Assembly: GCA_027924585.1 (NCBI GenBank)
Contig: BSBM01000050.1
Coordinates: forward strand, 5,174,501 to 5,238,500
Source of the DNA: Larix kaempferi
Taxonomy: Eukaryota > Streptophyta > Pinopsida > Pinales > Pinaceae
Length of the DNA stretch: 64,000 nt
Direction of reading: 5' to 3'
Made by a program: the position numbers and the translations under genes. Positions 21,590 to 34,495 of the stretch are shown here, piece after piece. The notes under the pieces were generated by a model. That model had not been told where the DNA came from and did no database searches. It worked only from the letters and a program-made list of their open reading frames with translations. Numbering within the stretch: the stretch's first letter is position 1; each line of letters begins with the position of its first letter.

Positions 21590-22105
21590 TCACAAAACCT
21601 CGAAAGAGCATCCCAGGATGTTACGGGTACACAACTCCGACCTGTAGGATCTCCTAGGGCGCTATTACATGTGACCCCACCACAAAACCTCGAAAGAGCA
21701 TCCCAGGATGTTACAGGTGCACAACTCCGACCTGTAGGATCTCCCAGGGCGCTATTATATGTGGTCATGGCAAAACCTCGCAAGAGCATCCTAGGACTAA
21801 TTACAAGCACACAGCCCAACCTATCGGATCTCCCAGGGTGCTATTACATGCCATAGGACAAAATCTCGCAAGAGCATCTGCCAGATATCCCAGGGCGCTA
21901 TTACATGCCATAGGAAAAACCTTGAAAGACTATCTGCAGATCTCTCAGGGCACTGAATTACATGTCCTCCCAGAGCAAAACCTCGAAAGAGCATTTTCCA
22001 GATGTCCCAGGGCACCGATATTACATGCCATAGGCAAAACCTTGAAAGACCATCTGCAAATCTCCCAGGGCACCGGATTACATGCTCATCTGCACAACCT
22101 GATCC
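21590..22105 (-). repeat. B 3'-region tandem repeats (AAACCTCGAA class)
   Basis: The same repeat class as A 11759-12360, with units carrying CCTGTAGGATCTCCCAGGGC and CGCTATTACATG variants. Copy number and unit length differ from A. Confidence 0.85.
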
Positions 22106-22129
22106 ACAGCCACAAAGTATCAACCTAAT

Positions 22130-22740
22130 AATCACCATACATCATCCTGATGTATCCATGATTATCCTGATCATCATCACTGCAACGTCCTGCTGCATGT
22201 CATCTGGAGCAACATCCTGAAGCTCGTCATCTATGATCAACCTGATCATCACTGCAACATCCTGCTGCAAGTCATCTGGAGCAACATCCTGAAGCTCGTC
22301 ATCTATGATCATCCTGATCATCACTGCAACATCCTACTGCATGTCATCTGGAGCAACATCCTGAAGCTCGTCATCTATGATCATCCTGATCATCAATGCA
22401 ACTACCTGATTCATACCAACTATCTATTTGATACATATCATCATACATGATCCTCCTGATCATCAATGTATCCACCTGATACAAATACAATTACATGATA
22501 CATATCACCATATATGATCCACCTGATCATACAATGTATCCACCTGATACATATACAGATACATGGTCCAAGCATCCAACATGATGCATATATACATACA
22601 TAAAATGATCCAACTGATCATATCCAGCATCCACATGATGCGTACATACATACATAAAAATGATCCAACTGATCACATCCAGCATCCAACATGATGAGTA
22701 CATACATACATAAAAATGATCCAACTGATCATATCCAATC
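22130..22740 (-). repeat. B 3'-region short palindromic and satellite-like repeats
   Basis: A roughly 75-bp unit (CATCCTGCTGCATGTCATCT, GGAGCAACATCCTGAAGCTC, ATGATCATCCTGATCATCA) occurs about three times at 22160-22400. Then come CATCCAACATGATG and GATCCAACTGATCA units about 55 bp apart to 22740. Confidence 0.8.
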
Positions 22741-22832
22741 AGAAACCAGAACATCATCCAGCGCTTACATCCACAGCCATGTGAAGGATCCTCCTTCCAA
22801 CATGCTTGGAATGGCTTCAGCAAATGTGTCCA

Positions 22833-24115
22833 TCACTTCTTCCTCGAAGTGTCCTCGATCTGAATAACGCCAAGCCTCTCTCTGAAGTACTCGAAATTCA
22901 TCCTGGCTAGTGGCTTCGTCAGCACATCAGCAATCTGCTCGTCCGTCGCAACATACAGGAGCTTCACAGATTCTCTCTGCACCATATCCCTGATATAGTG
23001 ATATTTGATCTCTATGTGTTTCGACCTTTCATGAAACACTGGGTTCTCGGACAACTTCACACAACTCTGGTTATCACAGAAGATACCAGTAGCCTCCAAC
23101 AGGAGATCAAATAACTCAGACAGTAGCTTTCGTAGCCATACTGCCTCACAACTAGCTGAGCAGGCTGCAACATACTCTGCCTCAGCTGTACTCAGTGCTA
23201 CGTAGGACTGCTTCCTACTAAACCAAGAGATCACACTTGATCCCATACTGAAGCAACACCCAGATGTGCTCTTCCTATCTGCAGCACTGCCAACCCAATC
23301 TGAATCAACATAACCCTGTAGGTTAAACTTTTGATTCACTTCATACTTGAGCCCATAATCCACTGTATCCTTCAGGTACCTCAGAACATGCTTTACAACA
23401 ACTAGGTGAACACTCCTCGGATCCGTCAGGAACTGGCTCAATGTGTTCACAGCAAAGCAAATGTTCGGTCTCGTGTTCGTCAGGTACATCAAGGACCCAA
23501 TCATCTGACGATACATAGAGACATCAACTGGCTCAGATGAAGCATCACAAAGAAGCTTCAGATTCGATGCCATAGGTGTGGCCATGGCCTTGCAATTCAT
23601 CATCCCAAATCTCTTCAGGATCTCTACTGCAAACTTCCCTTGTCCAAGGAAGATTCCATCTGCACTCTGCCACACCTCCATGCCAAACAGGTTATCCACA
23701 TACAAAAGTAGTATCACTGGATTGCCTTCCTCAACCTTGTAGTAAAGGTTGGAATCCGCTTTACTCCTTGTAAAGCCCAAACTGGATAGAAAGCTGTCTA
23801 TCCTACCATACCAAGTTCTGTACGCATATATGACTACACCATGCTGTCTTGGAATTCATCTGGTGCATCTTCTATTTCATCACTTTTATATTTCTCAATG
23901 CTACCATCTGCAACATGCTTGATCTGATAGATCCATTTGTAAGTCATAACAAACTTCCCTTCACGTCTTGGGACTACATCCCAAACATCATTCTTCATGA
24001 TCGACGGATCATGGCATTCCATTTCTTCATCCCAGATCCTGGGAACTTCAATATCTTTGCTGAACAAATGTTGTAGTTCTTCTTTTGTAGGAGATGACAT
24101 ACGATCTTTCCTACA
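22833..24115 (-). pseudogene. B pol remnant: defective RT and near-complete RNase H
   Basis: A 315-codon open stretch (23780-22833) holds the RT C-terminal part and the whole RNase H: ILLLYVDNLFGMEVWQSADG shows catalytic YVDD changed to YVDN and a deletion of the segment that normally links it to LGMEV. RNase H: GYVDSDWVGSAADRKSTSGC, AEAEYVAACSASCEAVWLRK, IFCDNQSCVKLSENPVFHER, and C-terminus DTSRKK. Upstream 24115-23834 gives NDVWDVVPRREGKFVMTYKW and the same break after EKYK as A. The RNase H domain is intact on paper; RT cannot be active. Confidence 0.88.
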
Positions 24116-27100
24116 CAACAAGTTAAATTGCATGATTAGAAAACATCTCATAGTTTTCAGAACAAATTCTTACACATAAGAAATATGTCATAAAGTCATG
24201 CAATTATCTTAGCCAATGCTTCAATACAACATTTATCCATATCCCGTAACTTTCTAGATGCCTTCCAATCTCTACCAGAACATTGTTAAGAGTGTGCACA
24301 ACTCCCAACATGTCAGCAAAGAGGTTTCATTCTAGATAAGTAGCAATGGAATGTTGTATAGTTCCATAGGCCACTTACCCATGTATATTAGTAGTATACT
24401 GTTCATTAATGCAACTATTCTACTATGCACAATACATATCCTAAGTCTAGGAACATGAGCATGTACACCATTGAACAATTTTATTTAAACAATAAAATAT
24501 GCAAGTAATGGCAATTCAAATACTTATCTTTGTTTGTTTGTTGGGTGGAATCCCTCTGAGTCTTTTCTTCCTTGTAGGAGCTGCTGAAGTAGGTTCTTCT
24601 ACACCTTTCTATTGTGGAATGTAGAAAGATGGTCAACTCCCTCTGAATATCTGCATCCTTGCAGAAGCTACTGAAGTGTGCTCCTTTGCTTTCTTACAGA
24701 AACAACTAGAGTGTGCTCCCTCTTGATCTTTGATTCCTGGATTACCTGTCCTTGAACTTATACTCATTCTCTATCCCTGTGCATGCTTATTAGTATCATC
24801 ATTGTGTTATCCTCTAGGTCTAATATAAAATCATACATGCATTAGTATACTATTAAAACACAATAATCTCAAGCATGTATAGTCATGATCATGTCAAACA
24901 TAAATAATAAGCATTATCATTCAAGGTTTATGTAGGATTCTCATGGTTAGTCAAATCATAAGAAGCATAACATGTCTAAACCTATAATTACTCAAACCTA
25001 TGACTCTTTAGTTGAATCATCAATCAAGATAAGAGATATAATATGCATAAAACCTGTGATTATTCAAACCTATATCTTCATGATTCTTCTGGTTAGTCAT
25101 ATCATCAATTATGGTAAGAAACATAATATGCATACAACCATGACTTATTCAAACCTACGACTTCATGAATAATCATTATCAAACAACACAACAATATAAG
25201 ATCCTAACAAAAGGTAGGATTCTAGCTTGATATAGGAAAAACATACCTGGATTAGCATGCTAGCTATTTATGTCTAACATACTCACATGATGTCTTCTTG
25301 TTCTTCTTCAATGACTTGTGCTAGTAACCTGTATATCTCATAGGTTAACTATTACAAAACCAAGTTATACATACCTCGTAAATGGATCTTCTATGAGATC
25401 CATGACAATGGATGAATCTTTGTCCTCGTGTTATCATGATCATATGTTCTTGGACCAGAACATGATTTGTCTTTCTTGGTGTACCTTTCATGTTAGTAGA
25501 CAACATAAACCTCATACAACACCATAATGCATTAGTACAATTATAAGTGTCAACACCCTAATCAATGAATATTTTATATTGTGCATTCATAGTTTTATTA
25601 AGGTGATATGACAAGTCAAGATTGTACTAACCGTAATAACATGAAGACAAACATACCATAAACTTAATCATGAACAAATCTCGAAACATACCTCAATGAG
25701 TCATACCTGTCGAGATCGCTTGTAATCTTCTTATGTAAGGCCTTAGCTTCATCTCCCTCTGAAACAGGAACATCTTCACTTATGCAGGTGACCAATCCAT
25801 CTTCTTCTAGGATTAACCCAATCCACTTGATTTGCAAGAACTGGACCTGGAGCTGGATATGGGTTTGTCAGAGAAACCCCAAAAATTCAAACTTTGAATT
25901 TCAAACTTCCGAAAGGATAGAAATATGCGCCTTGATAAGCTGATCAAACCAATATATTCAGAATTTGAAAATTGCAGAGTTTCACTCCTCAATTTTGTCT
26001 TTGAAACTTCCGAATTCACTGGACGTGACCCTGAACTGGGGTTTGATGAATCCCACTCTTCTTCCCAATCAAAAGGTTTGATCCAAATCTCTAAGCTTCT
26101 ATTTTTCTGAGGAGCTTCCAGCCGTGGTCATAGATTTCAAAAATTCTCATTTTTACAGAAGCCCTAATTTTCCACTTTTCTGATCAAAGTCCCGAACTAG
26201 GGTCTGATCAAGCCCGGCCTTCTGCCCAACCAAAAATTATGATATTGGTCTCTAAATTTCTATTTTGATGAGTAGCATCCAGCCGTGGTCTCGGATTACA
26301 AAAATTCCAACTTTCTACGAAGCCCTAAATTCCGGAAGCCATGAATGAAGGTACTAAAAAATAATTCTGTTTTTGACAGAAATATGTACCTTATTGTTTC
26401 TAGTGTACCTCCAAATTTTTTGATCCACAGGGTCTGAAAATGTTTCCTGAGATAGCCTAACCTTTTATATTTCCATCTTGACAGGTCTTACCTCAATTGG
26501 ATTCTTTGAGAGAGAGTTATGCCAAGTGTCGCAACGTGACCTGTTTTGGGATAATTCAGGAGAGAGAACTTGTACGGCATGACACGTGTCACTGTTTGAA
26601 CTTCGGCCTCTGAAAAAGTTTTTTGAGATAGCTCGGCCTGTTATCTTTCTATCCTGACAGGTCTGATCTCAATTGGACTCTCTGAGAGAGAGTTATGCCA
26701 AGTGTCGCAACGTGACCGTTTTTGGGATAATTCAGGAGAGCAAACTTGTACGGCATTCCACGTGTCACTGGTTCAACTTCGGCCTCTGAGAAAGTTTTCT
26801 GAGATAGTACAGTCTGTGTACTACCTGTCACTTTTAACGAAATTTCATTTGGAGCTTCCTAGCCCAAGTTATGATCTTTTTCCCAAGGTCACCTGATTTT
26901 GACTCAGATCTAGAAGAGGCAGAAACCCTATATTGTACAGATCATAAATCACAAAGTACAACGAATGAGAGGTTGTCCTTTGTACACAAGGTACATGGGG
27001 ATATTAGCTTCTTCCTATAACAATTTCAGATCCGAAACATTCACCAAAACGGATTTATAGCGAAAGTACTACGATGAATGGTTTTTGCTATATCAAGCCC

Positions 27101-27152
27101 TAGCATCGTAAGTGCAACAAGTGTCATACATGCCATATCATGCTTTCTTTCA
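24116..27152 (-). other. B leader with conserved exon-like block
   Basis: Homologous to the A leader. The block at about 25862-25719 reads QFLQIKWIGLILEEDGLVTC, then ISEDVPVSEGDEAKALHKKI, and ends CTCGACAG before GTATGA. Further GTATGT sites on the minus strand lie near 25692, 25376 and 25249. Acceptor-like TTTAACTTGTTGTGTAG precedes pol at about 24117. No gag, protease or long ORF seen. Confidence 0.6.
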
Positions 27153-27169
27153 GGCTAGCTCTGATACCA
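27153..27169 (-). promoter_or_regulatory. B primer binding site
   Basis: Minus strand TGGTATCAGAGCTAGCC directly at the 5' LTR edge. Confidence 0.88.
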
Positions 27170-27775
27170 TGTTAAATTTTCAGAATTTACTTCAATCTGA
27201 TCTAGGATCTTAACTAAGAGAACAACATGTACAGCATATCTATAGCATATCAATCATGGAGACAATAATGCAAGCACACAAGAGACACAAAGATTTACTT
27301 GGGGAAAACCATAAAGGTGAAAAACCCCAATAACTTCCTCAGAGATAGATAGAGCAATGATACAACCAACCATGAGAGATAGACATAACCTAGCAGCAGA
27401 TCCTCCTCCTCCATAAGTGCGCCACTCCTCCTTGAGTGCATGAGTGAGAAGTGAGTGAGCAAATAGAGTGCCTCCCGCACTCTATTTATACTTGACTTGA
27501 CTTTCCTTTTTACCTAACTCATGTAGGCTCGAACTTAACCACATAACATAATGTTGACTGGGCCGACCCCCAATAGGGTGGTCTAATAACCCTTTGACCC
27601 ACATGACTTATACAGGGCCGACCCCAAACAAGGTGGTCTAATAACCCATCAAGTATAAGTTACGACACTTACAATATAAATAACGACACTTCCGTATAGA
27701 GGAATAATACCATCTCTATAGGAATACAATATACATATATATGAAATACATTTCGAAGTTACATATACATCAACA
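27170..27775 (-). repeat. B 5' LTR
   Basis: 606 bp, TGTTAAAT...TCAACA, TATAAATA (minus) at 27483-27490; a single copy of the 44-bp unit. TSD GATAA follows. Confidence 0.92.
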
Positions 27776-28660
27776 GATAATACCTTTTCACAAAGCACTG
27801 GGACCATTGATGGTTTGAAACCATCAAGGCTGAAGTCTACTACAATGCTCCTAGACACCCCAGCATATGCAAACTAGTACCTCAACTATACAATGTCTGG
27901 TAGATATGGATGAAGTTTTATGAATTAGGGAGGATAATAAACATGAAATTTCATTCAATTTACATTCATAGTTCGCTCCATCAAGTTTGAGGAAGTTTTG
28001 AGAAATATTCACAAAGATACAAGCAAATTGGAATTTCAAAATTACACAGCTAGTTACTTTCAGGAGCTCCCAAACAGTCAATGAAGGTTCACTAATTTAT
28101 TATATTAGAAATGGATTAGGTTATTTAACATATTAATTAGCATCAGGAACATAAATAAACTCATTTGTATCTATTCTCATTCATATATCACATGCATTCT
28201 GAAAACTAGTCAAATTCTAGGCAAATCTAGAGGGGGTGGAGAAAACTCAGAATATATCAAACTTCTTGAATATTAAATATTATGAATGATATAATAGATT
28301 CATAATGACTGTAATTAAATCATATATGAGCCAGTATTATTCTCAAAATATTTAAAAAACTCCTCACCTCTTCAATACAACATACTAGCACTGGAAATCA
28401 ACAATAAGCCTAGAGATTCAAACCATAAACCTCATGATAATTTCTGAACTTTGAACCAACCTTGGATCAGCTACAGGACCTGCAATAAACTCAATGACAA
28501 TGGATTAATTCCATCAACCTCTCATAGGAATTAGGGAGAAACACCCAACTTGTAGTAGGGGCACATCTCCCAAGCCTCTTGAGGCACAATTGCTCTCAAA
28601 CCAAACATCAAACTGACAAAAGATGTTAAGGGGGTGCGGACTAGTTTATTTATAGAGAGG
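27776..28660 (-). repeat. Outer part of the G 5' LTR after B
   Basis: Continues the LTR from 20692. A minus-strand TATA-like CTATAAATAA lies at 28646-28656, so the R and U5 parts are to its left and U3 to its right. The right end of the LTR is not found. No gene seen. Confidence 0.4.
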
Positions 28661-30690
28661 GAATGACTTGAGCAGAAAGTATCCTTAGCTAATGAGCCCT
28701 AAATGAGTGGATAAGGAAAGCTATCTTTTCTTCCTTTTTCCTTTTTTTTTTGCATTCCTCCTTTTTCCTTTTATGTTTTCTTTTCCACTTTCTGCTTTAG
28801 GTTTTTTCTGTTTTTTTTGGATTTTTGGATTTATCCTGTTTTTCTGAACTTTCCTGCTTTTTTTATTTATCCTGCTTTATGCGGATTTTCCTGATTTTTT
28901 TTCTTCTTTTCTGATTTGCTCCATCTTTCTTTCATTTTTCATGATTTTCTAGATTTGCTTGCTTTCTCCTTAACTTCTTCTTCAAGTCATCTCCAAGTTA
29001 ACCTCATCCACTAATGCGCCCTAGTGGGGCATTATCCTCATTTATTTATGATAAAATTATTAAATGCATGAAAAATAAATATTCCAAGTGCATAATAAAC
29101 TTTGGATAAAATTTAATTCACACTCCTAATTAATTAAATGTCTGGAATCCAAAATTAACCCCATAATAATGAATCTGTCTCCTCAACCCAAGGGATTGGA
29201 TGGGTTAGGAACTTGATCAACTGCTCAGTGTTGAGGGGACATGACACAAAAGCACCTTGGTACATATTGTGTATGGTAGGGGAACTTTGCAGCTAATACA
29301 AGGGGGGGTTATTCACTATACTTTGTGTCCAAGTCTCCACCTAGGTGATTATATGGTTAATCCCACAAAGGTGAAAGAACAAGGAAAATAGTGGTTCTCT
29401 CTTTCTTTCTAGTGAAATTTCGGCAATATAAAAATACTATGAATATGGGTCATGTGTGTAATGGTGAGCATGAGGGTTTTATTTTTAGGAAATATGGTAT
29501 ACAGTTTTTAGATTTGGTTCCAATGCGAATGATTCCCATTTCATTGATAACTTAATGGGGAGGTTAGGCCTTGAAAGACCAAATCAATAGTTATTTTTGG
29601 CAATAATAGCTAGGGAATGTCTACTTTCAACCACTAATTTTTGGGAAGCACACATAAATAAGGAATAATTGAATTTTTTTTTATTTTTGGATCAGGTTGA
29701 ACTTATTGAAGGAAAAAGTGTGACCTGATCATGGATATTTAGGGGAAAGCGGTGACATGTTTGACACAATCCATTTTCTAATTTTCTTTCAATTTTTGGT
29801 CATATTGTGAGTTCATATGGAGATTGATGAGATGAATATTGGGATAATATTTTCGATGGATATGTATAATGGTGATGACACTCATGACAAAATAGGTGAT
29901 AAAAAATAGTGTGTTAACATGAATGGTTAAAAATACTTTTGGAAGCCTCTGAATATAACATAAATGGAAGAAAAGCATTAAATGTACTATTGCTATCCTT
30001 GTTATTTTGCATCAACTAGACCATTAGATCAATAACGCATGATATTTTTGGGTAGATAACATTGTCAACTAGCATACTGTAGAATTTTATGCAAAGGATC
30101 AGCAATATTCCTCTAAAACATAAGAAGTCTTTAAGAAAGGAGCGCAAGGAGGATTAGTAAGAGAAGTCTTGATTTGAATCAAGATATTTTTGGTAGAAGA
30201 GGGATTATCATAATTGAATCCCATTACCATGGCTAATAAACTCTCTACGCCATTGGGAAGTGGGTAGATATGGTGCCAATGAGTTTTGGAATGTAAGAAG
30301 GATAGGAAATGGAGGGGGGAAGACCAAAGAATAGTGCAAGGTTTGAAATATTTTTAAGTAGGTTGGTCATCGTATAAAGGTGGTGGATAAATTAGATGAA
30401 GTCGTCAACAATGAGAAGTAAATAGTTGTAGAAGGAAATTAGTGAGGAAGGTAGTGATGAAGGAATATTGAATGAGTTGAAAAACATTTGAAGGAGAGGA
30501 GAGTTGGTCAGCTCCAAGTTGAAATAGATATGGATAAAAATGGAAAGAATAACAACAAGAGGAATTTGTGGATAAGGAATATCAGTTGAATCAGAAGAAA
30601 TAGAAAATGAAGTAGTGAAAAGGAACAATACCATTTAAACTAATGATGTAGAGATAACCCTAGAAGAGGCTATAGAAAAACCTAAGTCAA
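28661..30690. other. Non-coding stretch with a strong pyrimidine-rich tract
   Basis: 28725-28990 is a T/C-rich low-complexity tract on the plus strand, probably within the U3 of G. The remainder to 30690 is AT-rich with no convincing gene; open frames at 29778-29978 and 30392-30634 lack recognisable features. Confidence 0.5.
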
Positions 30691-31452
30691 GTGATCCAGC
30701 AGGTTGTGAAAATGATACCTGAAGTTGGCAAAACTAGTCGAGATTCGACCACGCCTCTAGCAAATTTGAATCATATGGTACCTTCTATTTTTAATTATGT
30801 ATTAATGTTTCCTTGGTGTAATCATTCTACTAGTAGTAGTGGTCAAGGTAGAGTATTGTTGGGAAGAAATAGTAATCAGTCTAGTTCAGGACAACCATGT
30901 ACCACTCAAGGAGTCGGTAGTTTAGATCTAGTAGTGGGTAAGAATTTGATTATGCAACTAACACTTAATGGATTTATCTTGATTGGATTTACACCTATTA
31001 GGATGGCAGGAATTCATGGAGGATCCTCCATGAAATACCCTAATGTTTGGGGAAAAGAAGTCAAGGAATATGAAAAACAACACTGATTTCCCTATGAAGC
31101 AATCTAGAGTTCTAAAGGGATTTCAAATGCCTCCAAGTTGATAGAATTTCAAACAACCTTGAGAAGTATATATCTTCGATTGTAAATGAATTTTTTGGAT
31201 CACTCACATTAGAGGCATGGCTCTTACTCTACTAGAAGTAAATAAGAAACTCATTACAGAGTTTCAACTACTTAAGTCTGAGTAGTAAGGCATAGAAAAG
31301 ATGAAAGAGATTAGACAATAGGAGGGAGAATATTCTTAGGAATATGCACATAGCTTTAGACACTTTCTGGGTACTCTCATTCCATATCCATGGCATAGAT
31401 CATAATGAATGGTTTATTCAAGTTTTACTCCCATTGAGTCAAATATTGTTGA
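30691..31452 (+). pseudogene. Possible gag-like remnant, left of C
   Basis: A 131-codon ORF (30691-31086) rich in S, G, N and Q with no domain that I recognise, followed by broken frames that end in HGIDHNEWFIQVLLPLSQIL directly at C. The last phrase resembles the end of a gag capsid domain. In the joined sequence the frame runs on at 37757 for about 25 codons. Weak evidence; it may belong to an old element on the plus strand. Confidence 0.3.
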
Positions 31453-32077
31453 TGTTAGTTTCTCATCATTTAATTCAATATGATCTAGGATCTTAACTGA
31501 GGGAACAACATGTACAACATATCAAACACAAGAGACAAGAGACACAAAGCATTACACTGGGGAAAACCAAGAAGGTGAAAAAACCTGCAACTTCCTCAAA
31601 CATAGAATGAGCACCAATAGAAAACCCCAAAATAAGAGATAGTCTCCTAGCAGCTTCTCCTCCTCTACTTGTGTGCACTCCTCTCCTCTCTCACTAATGC
31701 GAAGTAAGTGTGTGAATGAATGGATAAATAGAGAGGTGCTCCTCTCTATTTATACTTTACCTTTACTTTCCTTTTACTCTAACTGGTTCGACCTCCCTTA
31801 GGAGAGTCTAATAACCCATTACCACTTGTCACTGGGCTGACCCCACTAGGGTGGTCTAATAACCCTTTAACTCATACTGGGCCGACCCCTCTAAGGTGGT
31901 CTAATAACCCGTCAAATATAAGTTAGGATACTTACAATATAGCTTGCAACACTTGCAAATACAAATGACGACACTTCCAATCAGAGGAATAATACATCTC
32001 CATTGGGGATACAATAAAATACAAATGTAATAACAATATACAAGTGAATATCGTCCGAAGTTTCAAATAAATCAATG
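31453..32077 (-). repeat. C 3' LTR
   Basis: 625 bp, starts TGTTAG. The terminal CAACA has become CAATG, showing decay. TATAAATA (minus) at 31747-31754. A minus-strand AAGAGGGAG polypurine tract follows at 32078-32086. Confidence 0.88.
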
Positions 32078-32359
32078 CTCCCTCTTAACTAGAAAGGTAT
32101 TATCTTAACACGGGTCATCAATACATATAGGCACAAGTCTTCAATATTGGAGTTGGATCATTGTCACTGGATCGCGGAGCATCATCGTCACTGTTGTTGT
32201 ACTCATCATATCAATCACTGGTGCTATATCTCAATTTTACTTGTCAAAGGAAGTTCTACAAAGCCAGCCCTATTTCATGATGGATGTAGGCCTAGCCTCC
32301 ATGTAGGTCTTCATCATCTCTGTGAGCGGCCTATCTGGTGAATCTCAAGGCTGATTACG

Positions 32360-32870
32360 TGCATCTGCAAAACCTCGAAAGAGCATCCCAGGACTGATTA
32401 TGAGCATACTACTCAACCTATAAGATCTCCCAGGGACACATTATATGCAGACTTAGCAAGACCTCGAAAGAGCATCCCAGGACTGATTACGAGCTTACTG
32501 CTCAACCTATAGGATCTCCCATGGACACATTATATGCGAACAAGCAAAACCTCGAAAGAGCATCCCAGGACTAATTACGAGCTTATTGATCAACCTATAG
32601 GATCTCCCAAGGACACATTACATGTTATCTAGCAAAAACTCAAAAGATCATCCCAGGACTGATTACAAGCTTTCTGCTAAACCTATAGGATCTCCCAGGG
32701 ACCTATTATATGCCACTGGACAACCTGCACCATATCCATGGCCATGGAGTATCATCCTGATACACATGATCATACTGATCATCCTCGCATCGAGCATCAT
32801 GTTGATTCCCATGATCATACTAATCATCATCATATAGATAATCATCCAAAGCATCTTCCTAATGCTCATC
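32360..32870 (-). repeat. C 3'-region tandem repeats
   Basis: About five AAACCTCGAAAGAGCATCCC units spaced 80-90 bp (32360-32720), then short GATCATCCTGATCAT-like repeats to 32870. Fewer units than A or B. Confidence 0.8.
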
Positions 32871-32947
32871 ACACAGCACTTACATCCACAGCCATGGGAG
32901 GATCCTCCTACCACCATGCTTGGAAGGGCTCCTACATCTGTGTCCCA

Positions 32948-34495
32948 TTACTTCCTCTTGGAAGTATCTTCAATTTGAAGAATACCAAGCCTCTCTCTGA
33001 ATTACTTGAACTTCACCTTGGCTAGTGGTTTGGTCAACACATCTTCTATCTACTCGTCCGTCGCAATATACAGGAGATTCACTGCTCCTCTTTGCACAAT
33101 ATCCCTGATATCATGATATTTGATCTCGATGTGCTTCGACTTGTCATGGAAAACTGGGTTCTCAGACAACTTCACACAACTTTGTTTGTCAGAGAAGATA
33201 CAAGTAGCATCCAACTAGAGATTAAATAAATCAGACAGTATATTCCTTATCCATAGTTCCTCACAACTGGAAGAACAAGCTGCAACATACTCTGCTTCAG
33301 CTATACTCAGTGCTACATAGGACTGCTTCGTGCTAAATAAAGAGATCACACCTAATCCCATACTGAAGCAGCACCTCGAAGTGCTCTTCCTATCTGCAGC
33401 ACTATCTACCCAATCTAAATCAACATAACCCTCTAGGTTAACCTTTTGATTCACATCATACTTGAGCCCATAATCAATCATACCCTTCAGGTACCTTAGA
33501 ATATGCTTTACAGCAATCAAGTGAACATGTCTAGGATCCGTCAGGAAATGGCTCAATGTGTTCACCGCAAGTCAAATATCTATTCTTGTGTTCGTCAGGT
33601 ACATAAAGGACCCAATCATCTGACGATACATCGTGGCATCAACCAACATTCATGAAGCATCACTCAATAGCTTCAGGTTTGATGCCATAGGTGTGGCCAT
33701 GGCCTTGCAGTCCATCATCCCGAACTGCTTCAGAATCTGTACTACATACTTCCCTTGTCCAAGGAAGATTCCATCCACACTCTGCGACACCTCCATGCCT
33801 AGAAAATAATGCATCATACCCAAGTCCTTCATCTCAAACTCGGCAGCAAGCTTCCTCTTTGTATCAGCAATCAACCCAATCTCACCTGTCACAAAAAGGT
33901 CATCTACATACAGTAGTAGTATCACTAGATTGCCTTCCTCAACCTTGTAATTGGAGTCCGCTTTACTCTTAGTAAATCCCAAACTAGACAAGAAGTTGTC
34001 TATCCTTCCATACCAAGTCCCGGGTGCTTGTTTCAAATCGTACAAGGCATTCTTCAATTTGTACACATGTGACTCCCCGTCATGTGTCTCAAAACTGAGT
34101 AGCTGCACCACATACACTTCCTCTTCGACTACACCATTCAAGAAAGTTGTCTTGAAATCCATATAGTGTCTATTCCACTTCATCACTAAATCCAGAGCAA
34201 GTACTATTCTGATAGAATTATATCTGGCTACAGGTGCAAAAGTTTCTTCATAATTTATCCCTTCTTTTCGGGAGAAGCCACGAGCCACAAACCTTTCCTT
34301 GTATTTCTTTATGTTACCATCTGCAGCATGCTTGATCTTGCATATACAATTGGAAGTCATTATAGACTTCCCTCTTGGTCTCGGGACCACATCCCAGGAA
34401 TCATTCTTCATGATCGACTGGTACTCCTCAATGATAACATCCTTCCATTGATGCATCCCTGATCCTGGGAACTTCAGATTCTTCAATACCTTCAA
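32948..34495 (-). pseudogene. C pol: complete copia RT core followed by broken RNase H
   Basis: A 281-codon open stretch (34495-33650) spans the copia RT (RVT_2): NDSWDVVPRPRGKSIMTSNC, YKERFVARGFSRKEGINYEE, TFAPVARYNSIRIVLALDLV, FLNGVVEEEVYVV, KNALYDLKQAPGTWYGRIDN and the catalytic LLLYVDDLFVTG, then FEMKDLGMMHYFLGMEVSQS. Some positions look damaged, for example ALYDLKQAPG for ALYGLKQAPR. A break near 33640-33570 separates it from RNase H (33565-32948: DLDWVDSAADRKSTSRCCFS, AEAEYVAACSSSC), which has in-frame stops. It is the nearest thing to a parental pol in this family here. Confidence 0.85.

Larger units (their letters stand above)
20693..27775 (-). mobile_element. Copia-family element B, non-autonomous, two LTRs
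   Basis: The same family and order as A, with perfect TSDs GATAA (20688-20692 and 27776-27780). The left LTR is 650 bp and the right 606 bp; the 44-bp difference is one extra tandem unit. PBS at 27153-27169. Its RNase H is the best preserved of the family. RT lacks internal parts and has YVDN in place of YVDD. Confidence 0.92.

Noticed and set aside
28725-28990. Polypyrimidine tract as a strong splice or promoter signal
   Set aside because: Too long and degenerate; low-complexity LTR-type sequence is the simpler reading.
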